64,000 nt of DNA from Pseudomonadota bacterium (GTDB lineage: Bacteria; Pseudomonadota; Gammaproteobacteria; Burkholderiales; Burkholderiaceae_C): NCBI GenBank assembly GCA_021799355.1, contig JAJZAQ010000001.1, forward strand, positions 1 through 64,000. Reading direction: 5' to 3'. Within the stretch, counting starts at the first letter, position 1; the number at the start of each line of letters is the position of its first letter. Below, piece after piece: positions 34,212 to 45,587 of the stretch. The notes beneath the pieces were generated by a model. That model saw only the letters and a list, made by a program, of their open reading frames with translations. It was not told the DNA's origin and made no database searches. Both the position numbers and the translations under genes were made by a program.

Positions 34212-34556
34212 TCATTTACACGGCGGGTCGTTGCCGTTGTTGCAATAGAGTTGATAGAGCGTCATGAGCACGGCGCTGGCCGCCGGGCTCGCCAGGCTGT
34301 AGTACACCCGTTTGCCGTCGCGCCGGGTTTTCACCAGGCCCTGCGCGCGCAACACGGTGAGTTGTTGCGACAGCGTCGGCTGGTTGATGCCGCAGGCCGT
34401 TTCCAGATCGCTGACGCAGATTTCACCGCGGTTGATCTGGCACAGGATCAGCAGCCTGTCCGGATTGCCCAGGGTTTTGAGCAAGGCGCTCGCCTGCTCG
34501 GAATTCCGGCGCATCGCCTCGACACTGGGGATTTCGAAATGGGGCGCGCTGAACAT
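34212..34556 (-). CDS. bigR: BigR/SqrR-like persulfide-sensing repressor
   Basis: 114 residues, ArsR winged-helix fold (DLETACGINQPTLSQQLTVL recognition helix). Cys39 and Cys105 are 66 residues apart, the same spacing as Cys42 and Cys108 of BigR, which form a polysulfide bridge in the presence of persulfide and release DNA. Two further cysteines (47, 55) and Cys113 are present. It lies between the YeeE/YedE pair and the divergent MBL hydrolase, so it likely represses both. Confidence 0.82.
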   Translation of the reverse strand: MFSAPHFEIPSVEAMRRNSEQASALLKTLGNPDRLLILCQINRGEICVSDLETACGINQPTLSQQLTVLRAQGLVKTRRDGKRVYYSLASPAASAVLMTLYQLYCNNGNDPPCK

Positions 34557-34648
34557 TGATTTGGCTCAATCAGGTAATTCCTAATGGAAAAACAATATAT
34601 GCTTTTCTAAAGTGTCGTGGCAACACATTGCACTTAGGAGATACCCGC

Positions 34649-35515
34649 ATGAGTACCGCATCCCCGACCGTCCAGAGCTGGTTCCACGCCCCGACGTATA
34701 CCGCAACGCACTGCATCATCGACCCGGTGAGCAAACATTGCGCCATTCTGGACAGCGTGCTGGATTTCGACTATGCATCCGGCCGCACCAAAACCGTCTT
34801 CGCCGACCAAATTGCCGCGTTCGTCCGTGAGCAGGGCCTGACGGTGGACTGGCTGCTCGAAAGCCACGCGCATGCCGACCATCTGTCTGCCGCGCCTTAC
34901 CTCAAAAGCCTTTTCGGCGGACAGATCGCCATCGGCGAACACATCCAGGACGTGCAAAAGGTGTTCAGCAAGGTGTTCAACGATCCGACCATGCCGACCG
35001 ACGGCACGCCGTTCGACCACCTGTTCAAGGATGGCGAGACGTTCCGCATCGGTGAGCTGCAGGCGCGGGTGATGCACACACCCGGGCACACTCCGGCGTG
35101 CGTCACTTACGTCGTCGGCGACTGCGCCTTCGTCGGTGACACGCTGTTCATGCCCGATTACGGCACCGCGCGCTGCGACTTCCCCGGCGGCGATGCGCAC
35201 GTTCTTTATCAATCGGTGCACAAGCTGTACAGCCTGCCGCCGCAAACCAAGCTCTATTTGTGCCACGACTACATGCCTGGTGGGCGCGAGCCGCAATGGG
35301 TGACCACGGTGCAGGCCGAGCGAGACGGCAATGTGCAGCTCAATGCGCACACCACGGAGGAAGAATTCGTCGCCTTCCGCAAAAAACGCGATGCGACGCT
35401 GTCCATGCCCGCGCTCATTCTGCCGTCGGTGCAGATCAACGTCCGCGCCGGGCAAATGCCGCCGCCGGAGAGCAACGGCGTGAGCTACCTCAAGTTGCCG
35501 ATGAACCTGCTTTGA
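34649..35515 (+). CDS. Blh-like MBL hydrolase (persulfide dioxygenase family)
   Basis: 288 residues from ATG 34649 (TAGGAG upstream). SHAHADH, HTPGHTPAC, GDTLF and LCHDY give the metal site. The C-terminal half resembles the MBL domain of Blh, but there is no N-terminal DUF442 rhodanese-like domain. Divergent from bigR across 92 bp containing TGATT-N6-AATCA (34557-34572), a candidate repressor site. It oxidises persulfide in the sulfide-detoxification pathway, by family inference. Confidence 0.85.
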   Translation: MSTASPTVQSWFHAPTYTATHCIIDPVSKHCAILDSVLDFDYASGRTKTVFADQIAAFVREQGLTVDWLLESHAHADHLSAAPYLKSLFGGQIAIGEHIQDVQKVFSKVFNDPTMPTDGTPFDHLFKDGETFRIGELQARVMHTPGHTPACVTYVVGDCAFVGDTLFMPDYGTARCDFPGGDAHVLYQSVHKLYSLPPQTKLYLCHDYMPGGREPQWVTTVQAERDGNVQLNAHTTEEEFVAFRKKRDATLSMPALILPSVQINVRAGQMPPPESNGVSYLKLPMNLL

Positions 35516-35627
35516 CCCGCACGTCGGGCGCGCGCTGCCAGAGCGCCAGCGCGCGCGCAGAGGGCTGCAGACTGACAAACGTCCCGGGCGAGGCGGGGTC
35601 TGGTTAGACTGCCGATTTTTTGCATCG

Positions 35628-38081
35628 ATGAAACAGCCCTCAGATTCGCTGCAACCAATCGCCCTGCAGAGCCTCGCGCCGCAACAGACTGCAACGCGCG
35701 GGCGCTCTCCCGACCCCAACCCTGGCGTGGCAGCGCAGCGGGTGCTGCGCACACTCAGTGCCGAGCTGCAATTGCCGGCGCAGCAAATCCAGGCGGCGAT
35801 CGACCTGCTCGACGGCGGCGCCACCGTGCCGTTCATCGCCCGCTACCGCAAGGAGGCCACAGGGGGCCTGAGCGACGCGCATCTGCGCGAGCTGGAGGAA
35901 CGGTTGCTCTACCTGCGCGAGCTCGAAGACCGGCGCGCAGCCATCCTGCAGTCGATTGCCGAGCAGGGCAAGCTCACCCCCGAGCTGCGCGCGGCGATCG
36001 ACGCTGCCGAGCAGAAGCAGGCGCTCGAAGACCTCTATCTGCCGTACAAGCCGCGGCGGGTCACACGTGCGCAGAAGGCGCGCGAGGCCGGGCTGGAGCC
36101 GCTGGCCGATCTGCTGTGGCGCCAGCCGGACACCGACCCGCTGACCGCGGCCGCCGGCTTCGTCAAGCCGCAGGCCAGCGCCGATGCGGCCGACACCTCC
36201 ACCGCCCAGGCCTGTCTGGACGGGGCACGCGACATTCTCAGCGAGCGCTGGGCCGAAGACCCGGCAGTGCTCGCGGCGATGCGCGACTGGCTGTGGGAAC
36301 GCGGGCATCTGGTGTCCAGCGTGCGCGCGGGCAAGGAGCAGGAGGGGGCGAAGTTCCGCGATTATTTTGACTATGCCGAGCCGCTGGCCAAGGCGCCGTC
36401 GCACCGCGTGCTCGCCGTGCTGCGCGGCCGCGCGCAGGAGGTACTGGACGTGCGCATCGACCTGCCGCCGGCCGCCCCCGGCAGCGACGCGCCGACGCTG
36501 GCGCAACGGGCCGAGGGCCGGCTGGCGACCTTGCTGCACTGGCAGCACCAGGGCCGCGCGGCCGACGACTGGCTGCGCCGGGTGGTGCAGTGGACGTGGA
36601 AGGTCAAGCTGTCGCTGACCCTGGAGCGCGAGCTGCTTACCCGGCTGCGCGAGCAGGCCGAGAGCGTGGCAATCGACGTGTTCGGCGCCAATCTGCGCGA
36701 CCTGCTGCTTGCCGCCCCGGCCGGGCCGAAGGGGGTGATGGGGCTGGACCCGGGCATCCGCACCGGGGTCAAGGTCGCGGTGGTCGACGCCACCGGCAAG
36801 CTGCTCGAAACCGCCACCGTCTACCCCTTCGAGCCGCGGCGCGACGTCGAAGGCGCACTCGCCGCATTGGCCGCGCTGGTGCAGCGCCACGCGGTGCAGC
36901 TCATCGCCATCGGCAACGGCACCGCCAGCCGCGAGACTGACCAACTCGCCGCCGAGCTACTGCACCGCCTGCAGCGCCCGGGGCTGGCCAAGGTGGTGGT
37001 CAGCGAAGCGGGCGCCTCGGTGTATTCGGCCAGCGAACTCGCCAGCCGCGAGCTGCCCGAGCTGGACGTGAGCCTGCGCGGCGCGGTGTCCATCGCCCGC
37101 CGGGTGCAGGACCCGCTGGCCGAGCTGGTCAAGATCGACCCGCGCAGCATCGGCGTCGGCCAGTATCAGCACGACGTCAACCAGACCCAGCTTGCGCGCC
37201 GGCTCGATGCGGTGGTGGAAGACTGCGTCAACGCCGTCGGTGTGGACGTCAACACCGCGTCGGTGCCGCTACTGGCGCGCGTGGCCGGGCTCAACGCCCG
37301 CATCGCCGAACAGATCGTTCTGACGCGAAACCAGTGCGGCGCCTTTGCCAATCGGCAGGCGCTCAAGGCCGTGCGCGGTCTGGGCGACAAGACCTTCGAG
37401 CAGGCCGCGGGCTTTTTGCGCATCAACGGCGGCGACAACCCGCTCGACCGCACCGGCGTGCACCCGGAGAGCTACCCGCTGGTGCAGCAGGTGCTGGCTG
37501 CCGCCGGGCAGCCGATCGAGGCGGTGATGGGCAACCGCGAATTGCTCTCGCGGCTGGACCCCGGGCGCTTCGAGGCCGCAGGATTCGGCGCCTACACCGT
37601 GCGCGACGTGCTCGCCGAGCTGGAAAAACCGGGCCGCGACCCGCGCCCCGAGTTCCGCACCGCCAAGCTGCTCGACGGCGTGCACGACATCACCCAGCTG
37701 CAGCCGGGCATGAGCCTGGAAGGCACGGTGACCAACGTCACCGCGTTCGGCGCCTTCGTCGATCTGGGCGTGCATCAGGACGGGCTGGTGCATGTGTCGG
37801 AAATGGCCGAGCGCTTCGTGCGCGACGCGCGCGAGGTGGTCAAGACCGGCGACATCGTCAAGGTGCGGGTGCTGGAAGTGGACGTGGCGCGCAAGCGCAT
37901 CGCGCTGTCGATGCGCCCGGCTGATGCCGCGCGGCCGGGGCGCGGCAGCGCGGCGGGAACGCCGGGAGAGGGCAGGCAGACCGTCAAACCACGTGCCGGC
38001 GGTGCGCGCGATCAGGCCGGGCGGCCTGCCGCCGCAACCACCACGGCAATGGCTGAGGCCTTCGCCCGGCTCAGGCGCTGA
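35628..38081 (+). CDS. tex: RNA-binding transcription accessory protein Tex
   Basis: 817 residues. An N-terminal helical domain, a YqgF-like RNase H fold (GLDPGIRTGVKVAVVD, ~375), helix-hairpin-helix motifs, and a C-terminal S1 domain (GMSLEGTVTNVTAFGAFVDLG, ~695-715), then a basic tail. Tex binds RNA and RNA polymerase-associated complexes. The frame is uninterrupted and of typical length. Confidence 0.94.
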   Translation: MKQPSDSLQPIALQSLAPQQTATRGRSPDPNPGVAAQRVLRTLSAELQLPAQQIQAAIDLLDGGATVPFIARYRKEATGGLSDAHLRELEERLLYLRELEDRRAAILQSIAEQGKLTPELRAAIDAAEQKQALEDLYLPYKPRRVTRAQKAREAGLEPLADLLWRQPDTDPLTAAAGFVKPQASADAADTSTAQACLDGARDILSERWAEDPAVLAAMRDWLWERGHLVSSVRAGKEQEGAKFRDYFDYAEPLAKAPSHRVLAVLRGRAQEVLDVRIDLPPAAPGSDAPTLAQRAEGRLATLLHWQHQGRAADDWLRRVVQWTWKVKLSLTLERELLTRLREQAESVAIDVFGANLRDLLLAAPAGPKGVMGLDPGIRTGVKVAVVDATGKLLETATVYPFEPRRDVEGALAALAALVQRHAVQLIAIGNGTASRETDQLAAELLHRLQRPGLAKVVVSEAGASVYSASELASRELPELDVSLRGAVSIARRVQDPLAELVKIDPRSIGVGQYQHDVNQTQLARRLDAVVEDCVNAVGVDVNTASVPLLARVAGLNARIAEQIVLTRNQCGAFANRQALKAVRGLGDKTFEQAAGFLRINGGDNPLDRTGVHPESYPLVQQVLAAAGQPIEAVMGNRELLSRLDPGRFEAAGFGAYTVRDVLAELEKPGRDPRPEFRTAKLLDGVHDITQLQPGMSLEGTVTNVTAFGAFVDLGVHQDGLVHVSEMAERFVRDAREVVKTGDIVKVRVLEVDVARKRIALSMRPADAARPGRGSAAGTPGEGRQTVKPRAGGARDQAGRPAAATTTAMAEAFARLRR

Positions 38082-38175
38082 GTGGCGCCGGCCTGCGCCG
38101 GGCCTACGGGGGGCGCAGGCAATCGCCCCGGTCGCGCAGGACGGCCCGTCCGGTCAAGCCGGTGGGCGGGACGCG

Positions 38176-38204
38176 CTTGAAAATCCTCGGTGAATGCCGT
38201 ATCT
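38176..38204 (+). promoter_or_regulatory. Putative sigma-32 promoter of clpB
   Basis: CTTGAAA (38176-38182), then 14 nt, then CCGTATCT (38197-38204), close to the heat-shock consensus CTTGAAA-N13-14-CCCCATNT. It lies 27 bp before the clpB start. Confidence 0.72.
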
Positions 38205-38231
38205 ATTGGGCAGTTCAAACCGGAGGATTCC

Positions 38232-40829
<2,598 letters not shown>

Positions 40830-40846
40830 GCGCATCGGGGAGGGGC

Positions 40847-41791
40847 TCAGTTCTTGAGCCATTTGAGGAAGTCGGCATACGCTTGCGCGTTGCCGGCTTC
40901 CCAGCCGGCGAGCCCCAAGGCCTTGTTCGCCTGCGCCGATTCGGGCCCGAGCAGGGCGGCGCGCACCTTGCCCACGGTTTCAGCCGGCACGTCCGGCGCG
41001 GCGAGCACGGCCCACATCGGCATCGGCTGGTGTTGCAGCAAGACACCGCCTTCGGCCAGCCACTGTTTGGATACGACCGGCGTGACCACGCCGATGGCGG
41101 CCACGTGCATGTCGCGCATCAGCCCGGTGACGGCGTTCTGCGTCTTGACGTGGACGATGACCGGCAGATGTGCGGTGTGCTCACGCCAGAGTTTTTGCGC
41201 AATCTGATCGACCAGGCTACCCGCCTGTGGGGCGAGCAGAACGGCCGACGGTGAAGACCAGACTTCAGCCGGATTGCAGCGTTGCGGCATCGTCGGCGGC
41301 AGTCCCAGAATGCTCATCGTGCTGCCGCCGACGAGGATTTTGCCGCGTTGCTGCGGACACGGCTGCGCGATCAGGTCGGTGCCGTAGTGCAGCGTGTCTT
41401 TGCCGCTGGCCACCAATTGCCAGCCGTGGGCGAGCAGCGACGCCGTGAGGTTGGGCGGTTTGACGAACGCGAAGGTGTACGGCCTGCCACCGGGCGCCGA
41501 TTGCGCGGCACGCAGCGTGAAATCCGGTGTCCAGATCACCTTGCGGTTCAGGCTGCTGCCGACCAGTTCGCTCAGCGTCTGCCCCATGACGTGCAACGAC
41601 TGCTGATTTTCCGCGGCCAGACCAAACTGAAACCCCATGAGCAGTGGTTCTGCCGCCGCGGCCTGGGTGGACGCCGGTGCGGCGACGGCGGCAGGAAGCG
41701 CAGACAGCGCCGCCAAGGCGACGCACAAAGCGGCCAAAAAGACGCCCGGCAGACGGGCGGTGCACAGGGTGAAGACGCGGCAGACTTTCAT
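40847..41791 (-). CDS. PhnD-like periplasmic binding protein
   Basis: 314 residues with a signal peptide (about 1-38) and a phosphate/phosphonate-type binding fold (FAFVKPPNLTASLL, SKQWLAEGGVLLQ, then RAALLGPESAQANKAL). No ABC permease or ATPase genes lie beside it, so it is an orphan binding protein; the ligand cannot be named from the sequence. Confidence 0.75.
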   Translation of the reverse strand: MKVCRVFTLCTARLPGVFLAALCVALAALSALPAAVAAPASTQAAAAEPLLMGFQFGLAAENQQSLHVMGQTLSELVGSSLNRKVIWTPDFTLRAAQSAPGGRPYTFAFVKPPNLTASLLAHGWQLVASGKDTLHYGTDLIAQPCPQQRGKILVGGSTMSILGLPPTMPQRCNPAEVWSSPSAVLLAPQAGSLVDQIAQKLWREHTAHLPVIVHVKTQNAVTGLMRDMHVAAIGVVTPVVSKQWLAEGGVLLQHQPMPMWAVLAAPDVPAETVGKVRAALLGPESAQANKALGLAGWEAGNAQAYADFLKWLKN

Positions 41792-41910
41792 GGCACGACG
41801 GTAGCAATGACGACGCCATGCAATTTACATTTCGGCTGCGGCTGCCGCAGCCGGTGTTTCCCGCAGTCAGGCAGCGGCGCACCGCAACCGCGACACGCCG
41901 AACCCGCTGC

Positions 41911-42162
41911 TCAGCCTGTCTGTCGGGCGGCGTGGCCTTGCACCTGCAGGGCCAGCGGGGTGTCATTGACCAGGACGACCCGTTGTCCGGGGCGCAACGC
42001 GCCCAGAGACACGGCCTGGTGATCGACTGCGGCCAGATGCAGGACGTCGACCGCGGTCAGCGGAACGTGCACGCCACTGGCGGCGTGAACCGTGAACGCT
42101 GCTGTGGCCAGGGTGGTGAGCCCGCCGGCCAACAGAGCTTTGAGGATGGCACGATTGGACAT
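41911..42162 (-). CDS. Small exported protein
   Basis: 83 residues from ATG 42162 (GGAGAG upstream). Signal peptide (~1-27, VHA) and a mature segment with HVPLTAVDVLHLAAVDH and a beta-turn end. Divergent from the SCO1-like gene; a role in copper or cytochrome oxidase assembly is possible from that placement alone. Confidence 0.6.
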   Translation of the reverse strand: MSNRAILKALLAGGLTTLATAAFTVHAASGVHVPLTAVDVLHLAAVDHQAVSLGALRPGQRVVLVNDTPLALQVQGHAARQTG

Positions 42163-42313
42163 GGCACTCTCCAGAGGCAGACAAGGGCGTTGGAGCGGGT
42201 TCTGCGCCCGGGGTTGCACGACTGCGGCGCGAGAATGTGACAAACCGTATCGTGTCCGGCCGCGGCACAATGTGAGGCTTGTTTTGCCTTGCCAGAAGGA
42301 TGCAATACCTGCC

Positions 42314-42928
42314 ATGACGTTTCCTTTTCTTCGCCGCCGGCTGCCGCGGCGCACGCTGTTGCTCGCCGCGCTCGCACTGCCTTTGGCCGCATGCGGCCGC
42401 TCGGGTCAGACCTGGCAGCTCGACAACATCACCGGCGTGATGCCACGGCTGGAGTTTCAACTCACCAACGATCTCGGCCAGCCGGTCACGGCGCAAAACT
42501 ACAAAGGCAAGATCGTGTTGCTGTACTTTGGCTACACGCATTGCCCCGACGTCTGTCCGACGACCATGCAACTCATGGCCGACGTGGTGCAGCAGCTCGG
42601 TACCCAGGCCAAGGACGTGCAAATCCTGTTTGTCAGCGTCGATCCGAAGCGCGACTCGCTGCCGATCCTCAAGGCCTACACCCAGGCGTTCAGCCCGAAT
42701 GCCGTCGGCTTGACGGGAACCATGGCGCAGATCGACGCGCTCACCCGGCGCTACCGGGTGGCGTTCAGTTACGGCAAACCCGATGCGCAGGGCAATTACG
42801 TCGTCGACCACAGCGCCGGCGTCTACATTTTCGGCCGCGATGGCCGCATCCGGCTGCTGGCCTCGGACAGCAACCCACCGTCGGCCTGGGTGCACGACCT
42901 CAGGCAGCTCATCGCCGACGAATTCTGA
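42314..42928 (+). CDS. SCO1/SenC-like copper chaperone
   Basis: 204 residues from ATG 42314. Lipoprotein signal (ALPLAACG), thioredoxin fold with the copper site CPDVC and a late His in VDHSAGVYIFG. Known role: delivers copper to the CuA centre of cytochrome c oxidase or acts as a periplasmic thiol reductase. Confidence 0.9.
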   Translation: MTFPFLRRRLPRRTLLLAALALPLAACGRSGQTWQLDNITGVMPRLEFQLTNDLGQPVTAQNYKGKIVLLYFGYTHCPDVCPTTMQLMADVVQQLGTQAKDVQILFVSVDPKRDSLPILKAYTQAFSPNAVGLTGTMAQIDALTRRYRVAFSYGKPDAQGNYVVDHSAGVYIFGRDGRIRLLASDSNPPSAWVHDLRQLIADEF

Positions 42929-42952
42929 TTCCGGCCCGCCAGCGGGCCGCCC

Positions 42953-44773
42953 CTAGGGCGATGCCGCTCGGCCCGGATCAGCAGACGGTTTGCCGCCACC
43001 GTTTTGCAGCGAACGCATCAGCGCTGCTGCCGGATCGTCCTCGGCGGCGGTGCCGGGTTCGCTGGCCTGCCTGGCAGGGGCTGGTGCCGAATCGCCAAAG
43101 CTCGGCGGGGTGATCGATTCGTAGCTGCTGTCGTCTGCCGGTGCGGTGATCTGCACTTTGTCCAGATCGATGGTCTTGTGATGCCCCAGCCCACTGGTGA
43201 CCAGCCCGGGGAACGTGATGACCAGAGCGACCATCAGGATCTGGATGAGCACGAACGGCACGGCCCCCCAGTAGATCTGTCCGGTCGTCACGCGGGCGAT
43301 GCGCTGGCCCGTTTCCTTGTCGGTGTAATCGTCCTTGGCGGCGACGCTGCGCAGGTAAAACAGGGCGAAGCCGAACGGCGGGTGCATGAATGAGGTTTGC
43401 ATGTTCACCGCCAGCAGCACGCCGAACCAGATCAGGTCGATGCCCAGTTTGTCCGCCACCGGGCCGAGCAGCGGGATGATGATGAACGCCAGCTCGAAGA
43501 AATCGAGGAAGAAGGCGAGGACGAACACCAAAATGTTCACCACGATCAGGAACCCGAGCTGGCCGCCGGGCAGGCTGGTGAGCAGATGCTCGACCCACAC
43601 CCGTCCGTCCAGCCCCTGGAACACCAGGTTGAACACCGTCGAGCCGATGAGGATGAACAGCACGAAGGTGGACAGCTTGGCCGTGGTGTTCAGCGCCTGT
43701 TTGAGCAGCTGTAGGTTAAGCCGCCTGCGGCTCAACGCCATGATCAGCGCGCCAACCGCGCCCATCGCGCCACCTTCGGTCGGTGTGGCCACGCCGAGGA
43801 AAATGGTGCCCAGAACGAGGAAGATCAGCGTCAGCGGCGGGACCAGCGCAAAGGTCACGCGCTCGGCCAGGCGCGACAGCAGGTGCAGCCTGAACGCGCG
43901 GTTGAGCAGCGACAGGACCAGCGACAGAATCACGCCGAAAGTCAGCGCGACGACGATGGTTTCATCCAGCGCGGCCTGCACCGCGTGTCCGGCACGCCAG
44001 CTCAGCAGCGCGTCATAGTTGCGCGCCAGCAGCACACTGGCGGCCAGCACGATGGCGAACAACACACCGAGGGAACGCAATCCGCTGCCGCCATTGGGCT
44101 CCCGAATGGTGCGCGCCTGCGGCGGCAGCGCCGGGGCCCACTGCGGGCGCACCAGCGTCACGCCAATCACATACGCGAGGTACAACCCGGTGAGGACGAA
44201 ACCGGGGATGAACGCGCCTTTGTACATATCCCCCACGCTGCGGCCGAGCTGGTCGGCCATGACGATGAGCACCAGCGACGGCGGGATGATCTGCGCCAGC
44301 GTGCCCGACGCGGCGATGACGCCCGAGGCCAGCCGGCGGTCGTATCCGTAGCGCAGCATGATGGGCAGCGAGATCAGGCCCATCGAAATCACCGAGGCTG
44401 CGACCACCCCGGTGGTCGCAGCCAGCAGCGCGCCCACCAGAATCACCGCAATCGCCAGCCCGCCGCGGATCGGGCCGAACAGCTGGCCGATGGTTTCCAG
44501 CAGATCTTCGGCCATGCCGCTGCGCTCCAGCAGCAGGCCCATCAGTGTGAAAAAAGGGATGGCCAGCAGGGTGTCGTTCTGCATGATGCCGAAAATGCGC
44601 AGCGGAATGGCTTCGAGCAAGGCCTGCGGCATCAGCCCGAGTTCGACACCGATGAAACCGAACAGCAGACCGCAGGCGGCCAGACTGAACGCCACGGGAA
44701 AGCCCACGAGCAGGAACAGCACCAGCACGCCGAACATGATCGGCGCGATATTCGCAGCGATGAAGGCGGTCAT
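42953..44773 (-). CDS. TRAP transporter large permease (DctM-like)
   Basis: 606 residues, about 12-14 predicted spans, with the family motif GVVAASVISMGLISLPIMLRYGY and repeated PPS-type loops. The gene is longer than the common ~430 residues: a central loop region (about residues 205-290) and a C-terminal polar tail of about 70 residues are extra. It begins at ATGA within the end of the small-permease gene. No DctP binding-protein gene is in this window. Confidence 0.88.
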   Translation of the reverse strand: MTAFIAANIAPIMFGVLVLFLLVGFPVAFSLAACGLLFGFIGVELGLMPQALLEAIPLRIFGIMQNDTLLAIPFFTLMGLLLERSGMAEDLLETIGQLFGPIRGGLAIAVILVGALLAATTGVVAASVISMGLISLPIMLRYGYDRRLASGVIAASGTLAQIIPPSLVLIVMADQLGRSVGDMYKGAFIPGFVLTGLYLAYVIGVTLVRPQWAPALPPQARTIREPNGGSGLRSLGVLFAIVLAASVLLARNYDALLSWRAGHAVQAALDETIVVALTFGVILSLVLSLLNRAFRLHLLSRLAERVTFALVPPLTLIFLVLGTIFLGVATPTEGGAMGAVGALIMALSRRRLNLQLLKQALNTTAKLSTFVLFILIGSTVFNLVFQGLDGRVWVEHLLTSLPGGQLGFLIVVNILVFVLAFFLDFFELAFIIIPLLGPVADKLGIDLIWFGVLLAVNMQTSFMHPPFGFALFYLRSVAAKDDYTDKETGQRIARVTTGQIYWGAVPFVLIQILMVALVITFPGLVTSGLGHHKTIDLDKVQITAPADDSSYESITPPSFGDSAPAPARQASEPGTAAEDDPAAALMRSLQNGGGKPSADPGRAASP

Positions 44774-45366
44774 TGGCGGGCCTCCTTCTGCTTTTGCGCC
44801 AGAACGAATTCGGCGAGTTCTTCCTCGGCGGTCTTTTCGTTCTTTTTGGTCAGCGGATCGTCGATCAGGCCACGCAGGAAGGCGATGCGCTTGATCAGCT
44901 CGGACACCCCCTGCAGCCCGAGCAGGGCGAATCCGGTGGGCAGGAGGATGTATACCGGCCAGCGGATCAGCCCACCGGCATTGCTCGACACCTCACCGGA
45001 CTGGATGGCGTTGATCACCACCGGCAGCGACAGGCGCACCGTGACGTAGACGAAGGGGAACAGAAAAAACACAATGCCGATGATGTCGATCCAGTTGCGC
45101 CCACGCGCCGACAGTTTGCTCGACAGCACGTCGATACGGACATGTTCGTTGTGCAAGAAGGTATAGCCGGCGCCGAGCAGAAACACCGCGGCGAACAAAT
45201 ACCACTGGATTTCCAAAAAGGCGTTGGAGCTGTAATCGAACGCCTTGCGCACCACGGCGTTGATGGCGCTGATCACGGCCGAAGCCAGGATGAGCCACAG
45301 GGTGAGTCGGCCCACGCGTTCGTTGAGCCAGTCGATCCCGCGGGACAGGGCGAGTAGGGCGTTCAA
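44770..45366 (-). CDS. TRAP transporter small permease (DctQ-like)
   Basis: 198 residues from TTG 45366, selected because GGGAGAAG precedes it by 5 nt; the in-frame ATG far upstream lacks a ribosome site and adds a non-homologous stretch. Four spans with NEHVRIDVLSSKLSARGR, typical of DctQ, and a charged C-terminus. Overlaps the large-permease gene. Confidence 0.85.
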   Translation of the reverse strand: MNALLALSRGIDWLNERVGRLTLWLILASAVISAINAVVRKAFDYSSNAFLEIQWYLFAAVFLLGAGYTFLHNEHVRIDVLSSKLSARGRNWIDIIGIVFFLFPFVYVTVRLSLPVVINAIQSGEVSSNAGGLIRWPVYILLPTGFALLGLQGVSELIKRIAFLRGLIDDPLTKKNEKTAEEELAEFVLAQKQKEARQ

Positions 45367-45587
45367 GACTTCTCCCGATTGTTTTGTGAACGATTTGCTG
45401 TAGCTGGTGGCGTAGATGGTCGCCTGCAGTGACCAGAGGTGACAATGCGCAACCAGTCGCGGGCGAAGTATAAAGATGTAACAAACGCCGGGTGAAGGCA
45501 GGCCGTGCGGGTTTGCCCGCGATCGGCAGGTCAAACAGTTGTGCGCCTGAGGGAGGGAATGAGGCGGGCGGCTGCGCTCGCGCCTGT

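Noticed and set aside
42092-42928. Longer SCO1-like protein starting at 42092
   Set aside because: The extra N-terminal part runs over the divergent small gene; ATG 42314 begins directly with a lipoprotein signal.
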